Shown piece by piece: positions 58,143-64,000 of a stretch of DNA of 64,000 nucleotides (its first letter is position 1; each line of letters starts with the position of its first letter). The stretch is from Poriferisodalis sp965203655 (lineage in GTDB: Bacteria > Actinomycetota > Acidimicrobiia > Acidimicrobiales > Poriferisodalaceae). Where the stretch lies: contig NZ_CBDBDD010000008.1 in the NCBI RefSeq assembly GCF_965203655.1, positions 434,001 to 498,000 of the forward strand, written 5' to 3'. Both the position numbers and the translations under genes were made by a program. The notes beneath the pieces were generated by a model. It had not been told where the DNA came from, did no database searches, and saw only the letters and a list, made by a program, of their open reading frames with translations.

Positions 58143-59389
58143 GCAACGGGGGGGCGCGCACGGAGGGTTACCGGCGGGTGGACTCGTCCGCTGAACCGGG
58201 CGGCGGTCGCAGTGCAGTCACCGACCCGGCCCGTGCGCCCGGCGACGACGGCGATGCCGAGGCGTCGCTGCGTCCGCGGTCGCTGGAGGACTTCGTCGGG
58301 CAGCCCGAAGTACGCGAGCACGTCGCCATCACGCTGCGAGCCGCGCTGGCCCGGGGCCAGTCTCCCGATCACCTGCTGTTCGCCGGCCCGCCGGGACTGG
58401 GCAAGACCACGCTGGCGGGGATCATCGCCGTTGAGCTGGGTGCCGCACTGCATCTCACCTCAGGGCCGGCGGTGGAGCGCGCGGGCGACCTCGCAGCGAT
58501 CCTCACCAACCTAGCAGACGGCGATGTGCTGTTCATCGACGAGATCCACCGGCTGCCCAAAGTGGTCGAGGAAGTGCTGTATCCCGCCATGGAGGACTTC
58601 GCGATCGACATTGTGCTGGGCAAGGGACCGGCTGCGCGTTCGATCAGATTCGAGCTGCCGCGGTTCACCTTGGTGGGCGCCACGACCCGCACCGGGCTCA
58701 TCTCGGGACCGCTGAGGGACCGCTTCGGCCTGGTCGAGCGTCTCGACTACTACTCAGCGGAAGATCTCACGGCGATCGTGACCCGCGCGGCAGGGATTCT
58801 GGGTGTGAACATCGATGCCGGTGGAGCCGCGGAGATTGCCTCGCGCAGCCGGGGCACGCCGCGGATCGCCAACCGGCTGCTGCGCCGGGTGCGCGACTTT
58901 GCCGAAGTGCGCGCCAGCGGTGACATCGACGTGACGGTGGCACAGGAGGGACTTGCCGCATTCGGCGTCGACCAGCTCGGCCTCGACAAGGTCGACCGGG
59001 CGATCCTCGACGCGCTCGCTGTCACCCATGCCGGGCGGCCGTTGGGACTGTCGACGCTGGCGATCACCGTCGGCGAGCAGACCGAGACCGTCGAGGACGT
59101 GTACGAGCCGTTCCTGATCCAGCGTGGGCTGCTGCAGCGCACACCCCGCGGCCGAATCGCCACCGCTGCCGCTTACGCACACCTCGGGGTGGACGTGCCG
59201 CCGCTCGCGGAACTCGCGGCTGCTTCCGAGGGAAGCGACGCGGACATCACGCTGTTCGATGCGGCTGGATCCCCAGCAGCCGCGACTGCCCCCAGGCCAG
59301 ATACCACCGGGCCAGCGGATGCTTCGGCTGCCGAGTCAGCGGCCCCGGCGGAGAGCGAGCAGCCGCTGGCCGACGACACGCCATGGTGA
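58139..59389 (+). CDS. ruvB: Holliday junction DNA helicase subunit RuvB
   Basis: AAA+ motor that drives branch migration. After a variable N-terminus of about 40 residues comes ASLRPRSLEDFVGQPEVREHVAITLRAAL; Walker A is GPPGLGKTTLA; Walker B is VLFIDEIHRL; sensor I is in LVGATTRTGLISGPLRDRFGLVERLDYYS; the arginine finger is in that DRFG segment; and sensor II is RGTPRIANRLLRRVRDFA. The winged-helix domain ends near YEPFLIQRGLLQRTPRGRIATAAAYAHLG. A low-complexity tail of about 65 residues (Ala/Ser/Pro/Glu-rich) follows, longer than in most homologues (416 residues in total). ATG 58139 overlaps the ruvA stop (ATGA). Confidence 0.96.
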   Translation: MSNGGARTEGYRRVDSSAEPGGGRSAVTDPARAPGDDGDAEASLRPRSLEDFVGQPEVREHVAITLRAALARGQSPDHLLFAGPPGLGKTTLAGIIAVELGAALHLTSGPAVERAGDLAAILTNLADGDVLFIDEIHRLPKVVEEVLYPAMEDFAIDIVLGKGPAARSIRFELPRFTLVGATTRTGLISGPLRDRFGLVERLDYYSAEDLTAIVTRAAGILGVNIDAGGAAEIASRSRGTPRIANRLLRRVRDFAEVRASGDIDVTVAQEGLAAFGVDQLGLDKVDRAILDALAVTHAGRPLGLSTLAITVGEQTETVEDVYEPFLIQRGLLQRTPRGRIATAAAYAHLGVDVPPLAELAAASEGSDADITLFDAAGSPAAATAPRPDTTGPADASAAESAAPAESEQPLADDTPW

Positions 59390-59409
59390 GTTCGATCCGC
59401 GAGCGCCCA

Positions 59410-59415
59410 TAGCCT
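59410..59415 (+). promoter_or_regulatory. Candidate -10 hexamer for queA-tgt (leaderless)
   Basis: TAGCCT lies 8 bases before GTG 59424, which supports that codon as the queA start. Confidence 0.5.
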
Positions 59416-59423
59416 CAGCACGC

Positions 59424-60671
59424 GTGAGCGCTGCGCGCATGCGGATGGACGAGTTCGACTACGAGCTGCCGCAGGCGGCCATCGCGCAAGTGCCTGCGGA
59501 GCCACGCGACTCGGCCCGGCTGCTGGTGGACCGCGGACCGTGCCGTGAGCCCGCTCACCTGCACATTTCTGACCTCCCGTCTCTGCTGGGTGCCGGTGAC
59601 GTGCTGGTGGTGAACGAGACGAGGGTGATGCCCGCCCGCCTGCCGCTGCGAAAGCGCACCGGCGGCGCTGCCGAGGTGCTGCTGCTGGAACCACTCGGCG
59701 GCGGACTGTCGGACCCCGACGCAGCGCTCCCCGGCACCGCGTCGGAGGCGTCCCGTGCAGCGCCGGCGCACAGCGACGCGGGCTGGGCTGCGTTAGTGCG
59801 GCCGTCTCGCAGGATCGCTGAGGGCACTGCGCTGGTCTCAGATCGGGATCCGCAGCTGGAGGTCATCGTGGGTCCGCGAATGGACCAGCAGCGCCGGGCG
59901 GTCAGCGTTCGCGTCGGAGGGGTTCCGCTCGACAGCGTTTCGCAGGCTGCGCTGCTCGAGCGTGCTGGGGAAGCACCTCTCCCGCCGTACATCGACCCTG
60001 ACGTGACCCGGCGAGCCATAGCGCAGCGCTCCGGGCTCGACAGTGCCGACGGCTCCGCCGCCAGATCGGCTGTGGCCGCGAGATACCAGACGGTGTACGC
60101 GCGCTCGGATGGCTCGGCAGCAGCTCCCACGGCGGGGCTGCACCTGACAGACGGCGTGTTGGACGCGCTGCGATCAAGCGGCGTCACGGTTGCGACCGTC
60201 GATCTGACGGTTGGCTTGGCGACGTTCTCCCCGGTCACCGTCGAGCACGCCGATGAGCACGAGATGCACACCGAGCACTACCGGGTTCCCGCGGCCACGC
60301 TCGACGCCTGCGCTGCCGCCGAACGGGTCGTGGCCGTGGGCACGACCACCGTGCGAGCACTCGAATCGGCAGCGCGACAGCCTCGGCCAGTGAGTGCGGC
60401 CGGACCAGCCGCCGTTGCGGCGGCTCCGACAAGCACAGCCGACGTGTGCGGGTGGACCGATCTGTTCTTGCACAGAGGTGTCGAGTTCCTGGCGGTTGAT
60501 GCGATGCTCACCAACTTCCACCTGCCCCGGTCGTCGCTGCTGCTGCTGATCGATGCGTTCATAGGGCCTCGATGGCGCGACCTCTACGAACGGGCACTCG
60601 TCGACGGCTACCGCTTCCTGTCATTCGGCGACGCGATGTTGCTGGAACGCAACGAGAGCGAGGCAGCGTGA
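59424..60671 (+). CDS. queA: S-adenosylmethionine:tRNA ribosyltransferase-isomerase
   Basis: QueA transfers the ribosyl group of SAM to preQ1-modified tRNA to give epoxyqueuosine, the step after Tgt. The 415-residue sequence has MDEFDYELPQAAIAQVPAEPRDSARLLV, GAGDVLVVNETRVMPARLPLRKRTGGAAEVLLLEP, PLPPYI, ARYQTVYAR, AAPTAGLHLTDGVLDAL, DLTVGLATFSPVTVEHADEHEMHTEHYRVP and AMLTNFHLPRSSLLLLIDAFIG. It is longer than usual (about 340-360) because of several Ala/Ser-rich inserts. Start is GTG 59424; a RuvB-overlapping upstream frame is not used. The tgt start overlaps its stop (GTGA), so the two queuosine genes form one unit. Confidence 0.95.
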   Translation: MSAARMRMDEFDYELPQAAIAQVPAEPRDSARLLVDRGPCREPAHLHISDLPSLLGAGDVLVVNETRVMPARLPLRKRTGGAAEVLLLEPLGGGLSDPDAALPGTASEASRAAPAHSDAGWAALVRPSRRIAEGTALVSDRDPQLEVIVGPRMDQQRRAVSVRVGGVPLDSVSQAALLERAGEAPLPPYIDPDVTRRAIAQRSGLDSADGSAARSAVAARYQTVYARSDGSAAAPTAGLHLTDGVLDALRSSGVTVATVDLTVGLATFSPVTVEHADEHEMHTEHYRVPAATLDACAAAERVVAVGTTTVRALESAARQPRPVSAAGPAAVAAAPTSTADVCGWTDLFLHRGVEFLAVDAMLTNFHLPRSSLLLLIDAFIGPRWRDLYERALVDGYRFLSFGDAMLLERNESEAA

Positions 60672-61969
60672 GCGCAGCGGGCGGCGATAGCGCAGCGTCG
60701 CCGACCGGTACGGCCGACTTCGAACTGCTGGCTGCGGATGGCCAGGCTCGACGGGGCCGCGTCACCACGGCGCGCGGCACCTTCCAGACGCCGGTGTTCA
60801 TGCCGGTGGGGACCAGAGGTGCGGTCATCCACCTCGATGCCACCGACTATGACGAGCTGGGCCTCGAGGTCGTGCTGGCCAACACGTACCACCTGCAGGC
60901 ACGGCCGGGCACCGACGTCGTGGAGTCGATGGGCGGGCTGCACCGCTTCACCGGCTGGGACGGCCACATCCTCACCGACTCCGGCGGCTTCCAGATCATG
61001 TCGCTCGGCCGCCGAACAGGCGGCGCCGATCAGCCCGGCCGCCGAACAGGCGGCGCCGATCAGCCCGGCCGCCGAACAGGCGGCGCCGATCAGCCCGACG
61101 GCCGTTCCGGCGGTGGCGATGGCGCTGATCATGACGCCAAGTCGAAGGTCGACGACGAGGGCGTGACCTTCCGCTCGACCTATGACGGCACCAAGATGCG
61201 GATGACGCCTGAGGACGCTGTTGACATCCAGCGCCGCCTGGGAGCCGACATCCAAATGGCGCTCGATGTCTGTCCCGAGCTGCCGGCCCCGCAGCGCGAG
61301 GTGCGCGAAGCCGCCCGGCGCACGCACCTGTGGGCAGCCAGGGCTGCTGCAGCAATGTCGGAGGCACGCCGCAACAACCCGGCCAGCGGGCAGGCCCTGT
61401 TCGGCATCTGCCAGGGCGGTGCCGATCCCGAGTTGCGCCGCCACAGCGCCGAGACCATCGCCGGCATCGGCTTCGACGGGTACGGCATCGGCGGGCTCTC
61501 GGTGGGGGAGTCCCGCGCTGAGATGGGCCCCGCGCTGGCTGCGGCGACCGGCGTGCTGCCCGCAGATCGGCCCCGGTACCTGATGGGCGTCGGAGATCCT
61601 GCACGGATCGTCGATGCGATCGCAGCGGGAGTGGACATGTTCGACTGCGTGCTGCCCAGCCGGCTCGGCCGCCACGGCACTGCGCTCACGCCGAACGGCC
61701 GCATCAACATTCGCAATGCGCGCTTCGCATGCGACTCCACCCCGCTCGACGACCGCCCGCCACGCCCCGATGGCCGGGCGCAACCGGGTGTGCGCTTCAG
61801 CCGCGGCTACCTGCGGCACCTCATGAGCGTCAACGAGCCCACCGCAGGCCGCATCCTCACGCTGCACAACATCGCCTTCTTGGCTGACCTCGTCAGCGAT
61901 GCGCGTGCCGCCATCGAGGCGGGGCAGTTCGCGGCGTTTCGCACCCAGGTCAACGAAGTGTGGAGCTGA
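60668..61969 (+). CDS. tgt: tRNA-guanine transglycosylase without the zinc cysteines
   Basis: Tgt swaps G34 of GUN-anticodon tRNAs for preQ1. The barrel has FMPVGTRGAVIHL, LANTYHLQARPG and LTDSGGFQIMSLG, with Asp of TDSGG as base. GICQGGADPELRRHSAETIAG, GGLSVGES and FDCVLPSRLGRHGTAL carry the nucleophile Asp. Two things are abnormal. After MSLG comes an insertion of about 40 residues whose DNA is three perfect 30-bp repeats (residues 114-143, unit GRRTGGADQP). Then the zinc site is lost: where the family has CDCYTC before the YSRAYLRHL helix, this protein has RPDGRAQPGVRFSRGYLRHL, with only the LHN histidine left. GTG 60668 overlaps the queA stop. Length 433 residues (usual about 375). Confidence 0.9.
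   Translation: MSAAGGDSAASPTGTADFELLAADGQARRGRVTTARGTFQTPVFMPVGTRGAVIHLDATDYDELGLEVVLANTYHLQARPGTDVVESMGGLHRFTGWDGHILTDSGGFQIMSLGRRTGGADQPGRRTGGADQPGRRTGGADQPDGRSGGGDGADHDAKSKVDDEGVTFRSTYDGTKMRMTPEDAVDIQRRLGADIQMALDVCPELPAPQREVREAARRTHLWAARAAAAMSEARRNNPASGQALFGICQGGADPELRRHSAETIAGIGFDGYGIGGLSVGESRAEMGPALAAATGVLPADRPRYLMGVGDPARIVDAIAAGVDMFDCVLPSRLGRHGTALTPNGRINIRNARFACDSTPLDDRPPRPDGRAQPGVRFSRGYLRHLMSVNEPTAGRILTLHNIAFLADLVSDARAAIEAGQFAAFRTQVNEVWS
61007..61096 (+). repeat. Perfect 3 x 30-bp tandem repeat inside tgt
   Basis: Units at 61007-61036, 61037-61066 and 61067-61096 are identical over 30 bp, and a diverged fourth unit follows to about 61126. Each encodes GRRTGGADQP. Because the unit is a multiple of three, copy-number change would keep the frame. 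GGCCGCC and GGCGGC within each unit can also pair into a hairpin. Confidence 0.95.
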
Positions 61970-62133
61970 GGGACGGCGAGGGCTGATACGCCGGTACGCT
62001 GACCCGCCGTGCCGGTCTCCGATCGGCGGCATGCTGCACGCAGGGTGTCGCAGTCGGCGGCCATTCGCACCGAACCTCGTCGGCTGCAGCCGAAGAGGTG
62101 GTCAGTCGGACTACGCGCCTCGAGGAGCACGCC

Positions 62134-62448
62134 ATGGGCTCGATCATCCTGCTCGTCGGACTGTTCGCCCTCATGTACTTCTTGATGATCCGGCCGCAAC
62201 AGCGGCGGGCCAAGGAGCGGGCGGCAATGCTGAGTCGTGCCGATGTCGGCGACGTGGTCGCCACGGTCGGCGGGGTCATCGGCAAGATCGTCGCGGTGGA
62301 GGAGCCAGGCGAGGTGGTCTGCCTCGAGGTGGACAGCGATGTCGAGCTGCGCGTGCAGCGCCGCGCCATCGGCGAGATCATCACTCCCGCCAGTACTGGC
62401 GGCCCCGCTGGACCGCCCGAATCGGATGACGTTGACCCTCCCGAGTGA
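62134..62448 (+). CDS. yajC: Preprotein translocase accessory subunit YajC
   Basis: A 104-residue single-pass membrane protein of the SecDF-YajC complex. The helix SIILLVGLFALMYFLMI (about 3-19) is followed by the signature RPQQRRAKERAAMLSRADVGDVVATVGGVIGKIVAVEEPGEVVCLEV, the cytoplasmic SH3-like domain. The acidic C-terminus (SDDVDPPE) is typical. ATG 62134 has the Shine-Dalgarno GAGGAG 8 bases upstream and starts right at the helix; the frame is open 12 codons earlier but without support. secD follows after 44 bp. Confidence 0.95.
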   Translation: MGSIILLVGLFALMYFLMIRPQQRRAKERAAMLSRADVGDVVATVGGVIGKIVAVEEPGEVVCLEVDSDVELRVQRRAIGEIITPASTGGPAGPPESDDVDPPE

Positions 62449-62492
62449 GCCAGGCTTGACGCTTCCCGACATGGTCTGTCGATAACTCGAAG

Positions 62493-64000
62493 ATGCGCCG
62501 CTCGCAGATCGTCTCGTTGCTGCTGGCCGTCATCATCGGCTTCGGCTCGCTGGTCGGCGTGATCGTCGCGGGGTGGGTGCCAGTGCTGGGCGTGCAGCTG
62601 CAGGGCGGTGTGGAGGTGCTGCTGCGGCCGACCACCCCGGCCGATGACGAGCAGCTCGATCGAGCCATCGAGATCATCCGGTCGAGGGTGGACGCCCTCG
62701 GTGTGGCAGAGCCCGACATCACCCGCCAGGGTGCGCAGGTCGTCGTGCAGCTGCCAGGCGTCAAGGACAAGCAGCGCGCCGTCGATCTCGTGGGCCAGAC
62801 GGCAGAGCTGAGGTTCCGGCCCGTGCTGCTCACGTTCAATCCGTTCGACGAGGTGGACTTCGGCGGAGCGCAGCAGCTCGCAGAGGCATACAACGCATCG
62901 CTGCATCCCGAGTCTGTTGACGAGTCGGCTTCCGAGGCCGCTGACGAGGAGTTGGTCGGGGAGCAGGAGATGACCGCGCAGGAACTGCTCGAGCTGATCG
63001 ACCCAGAGGCGGCGGCAGGACTCGAAACAGAGGCTGGCGACGCATTGGGCGATTCCCCTGCAGATCAAGCGGGCGGACCGCCAGAGACGGTCGAACCGCC
63101 CGAGATCATCGAGCCCGAGACCGAAGCCGCGGCACCTGAGGCCGACGAGCCGGCGGAGATCGAAGTTGATGACGTGCCAGCGTTCACGTCGCCCGAGGAT
63201 GATCTCGCCGATTGGGCCGTGCTGCTGCCGGGCCGTGGCGAGCCAGTGGGATACGTGCTCGGTCCGGCCGAGCTGACCGGCGAGGCGGTCGCCGAGGCGG
63301 CAGCAACGTTCAACAACGAGTGGGTCGTCAACGTCGATCTCACCGACGAAGGCGCAGTCGGCTTCGACGAGATCGCCGCCCGGCATTTCGGCCAGCAGGT
63401 GGCCATCGTGCTCGACGGCGTGGTCGAGTCGGCCCCGGTCATCCGGGCCACCGAATTCGGGGGCACAGCGGTCATCTCGGGCACCTTCGACGAGGAAGGT
63501 GCGCGCGACCTCGCCGTGGCATTGCGCTTCGGTGCGCTGCCGGTGGTATTCGAGCAGGACGACGTGCGCACGGTGTCGGCCACCCTGGGCGAGGGAACGC
63601 TGCGGGCTGGGGTGGTGGCCGGCATCGTCGGCCTGATCGCCGTCGGCATCTACATGCTGCTGTATTACCGCCTGCTCGGCATCGTGGCCGTGGCCAGCCT
63701 GGCCATCAGCGGGTCCATCTTGTGGTCGCTCATCAGCTGGCTGGGCGAGAGCCGGGGGCTCGCGCTGACGCTGGCGGGCACCACCGGCATCATCGTGTCG
63801 ATCGGCGTCCAAGTCGACTCGAACATCGTCTACTACGAGCGGATCAAGGAAGAGGTCCGGCGGGGGCGCGCGATTCGCTCGGCCGCGGACGCCAGCTTCA
63901 AGGGCGCATTCTCCACGATCGTGTGGGCCGACCTAGCGTCGCTCATCGGTGCGGGTGTGCTGTACCAGCTCACCAGCGGCACCGTCCGCGGCTTCGCGCT
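62493..64000 (+). CDS. secD: Protein translocase subunit SecD (3' end cut by the window)
   Basis: 502 codons are visible, without a stop. The first helix is IVSLLLAVIIGFGSLVGVIVAGWVP. The P1 periplasmic domain follows: GVQLQGGVEVLLRPTTPADDEQLDRAIEIIRSRVDALGVAEPDITRQGAQVVVQLPGV and TAELRFRPV. A long acidic insertion (about residues 130-235, Glu/Ala/Asp/Pro-rich) separates it from the next periplasmic segment, AFTSPEDDLADWAVLLPGRG. FNNEWVVNVDLTDEGAVGFDEIAARHFGQQVAIVLDGVVESAPVI and SGTF lead to the membrane part: EQDDVRTVSATLGEGTLRAGVVAGIVGLIAVGIYMLLYYR, ending in VQVDSNIVYYERIKEE, the family's conserved D(A/S)N(V/I) segment. SecD uses the proton gradient to help pull proteins outwards. secF would be expected next. 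Confidence 0.95.
   Translation, partial: MRRSQIVSLLLAVIIGFGSLVGVIVAGWVPVLGVQLQGGVEVLLRPTTPADDEQLDRAIEIIRSRVDALGVAEPDITRQGAQVVVQLPGVKDKQRAVDLVGQTAELRFRPVLLTFNPFDEVDFGGAQQLAEAYNASLHPESVDESASEAADEELVGEQEMTAQELLELIDPEAAAGLETEAGDALGDSPADQAGGPPETVEPPEIIEPETEAAAPEADEPAEIEVDDVPAFTSPEDDLADWAVLLPGRGEPVGYVLGPAELTGEAVAEAAATFNNEWVVNVDLTDEGAVGFDEIAARHFGQQVAIVLDGVVESAPVIRATEFGGTAVISGTFDEEGARDLAVALRFGALPVVFEQDDVRTVSATLGEGTLRAGVVAGIVGLIAVGIYMLLYYRLLGIVAVASLAISGSILWSLISWLGESRGLALTLAGTTGIIVSIGVQVDSNIVYYERIKEEVRRGRAIRSAADASFKGAFSTIVWADLASLIGAGVLYQLTSGTVRGFA

Noticed and set aside
61007..61096. Assembly duplication rather than a real repeat in tgt
   Set aside because: Not excluded, but the frame is kept, a diverged fourth unit follows and the gene is otherwise intact, so a true minisatellite is more likely.

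Overview
The window is dense, high-GC bacterial chromosome with about 54 protein genes, three tRNA genes and almost no spacer DNA. It reads as an actinobacterium, probably of the Acidimicrobiia type. The actinobacterial signs are an MshC-type mycothiol ligase, a phosphatidylinositol-mannoside (PIM) gene set, F420-linked enzymes, a GAAC-N4-GTTC LexA box in front of recA, and two gene orders known from this phylum: pgsA-cinA-recA-miaB-miaA-dapF-hflX, and PIM genes-pdxST-yebC-ruvCAB-yajC-secD. The class-level guess is inference. I see no insertion sequence, prophage, CRISPR array or rRNA.

Layout. 1-2656: start of a heavy-metal P-type ATPase, then pgsA and cinA. 2732-8225: an accessory catabolic block (two luciferase-like monooxygenases, a CaiB CoA-transferase, an MFS carrier, a crotonase) between cinA and recA. 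8278-18268: recA with its SOS promoter, a Baeyer-Villiger-type monooxygenase, miaB, miaA, and a minus-strand run dapF-hflX-yefM-relE-dapC in which a toxin-antitoxin pair sits directly in front of a lysine/peptidoglycan gene. 18349-24261: a large nested inverted repeat, an SDR, tRNA-Gly, metX with two small partners, a DEAD-box helicase, tRNA-Cys, tRNA-Val and an unknown lipoprotein. 24414-33040: CoA-transferase, phosphofructokinase, a TPP riboswitch with thiB-thiP, acetoacetyl-CoA synthetase and a TIGR03084-like protein. 33126-38848: coaE, a double-hotdog protein, a HAD phosphatase, an acyl-CoA dehydrogenase and a secreted propeller-like protein. 38869-46998: thioesterase, three ABC genes and two CNNM/CBS membrane proteins. 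47031-64000: fabI, an F420:NADPH oxidoreductase, mshC, the PIM cluster, a dead M48-like protein, pdxST, yebC, ruvCAB, queA, tgt, yajC and secD (cut by the window end).

Regulation. Seventeen genes have a TANNNT hexamer ending 6-8 bases before the start codon, which points to widespread leaderless transcription and helped fix several starts. Other genes carry a Shine-Dalgarno sequence or are coupled to the gene before them by ATGA, GTGA or TGATG overlaps.

Most unusual points: Tgt without its zinc-binding cysteines and with a perfect 3 x 30-bp internal repeat; two five-codon mini-ORFs chained onto the ruvA start; a toxin-antitoxin-dapC operon with a YefM-like operator; CinA and DapF with altered catalytic motifs; an HtpX-like protein with no zinc site; and pdxT with no usual start codon ahead of its first strand.
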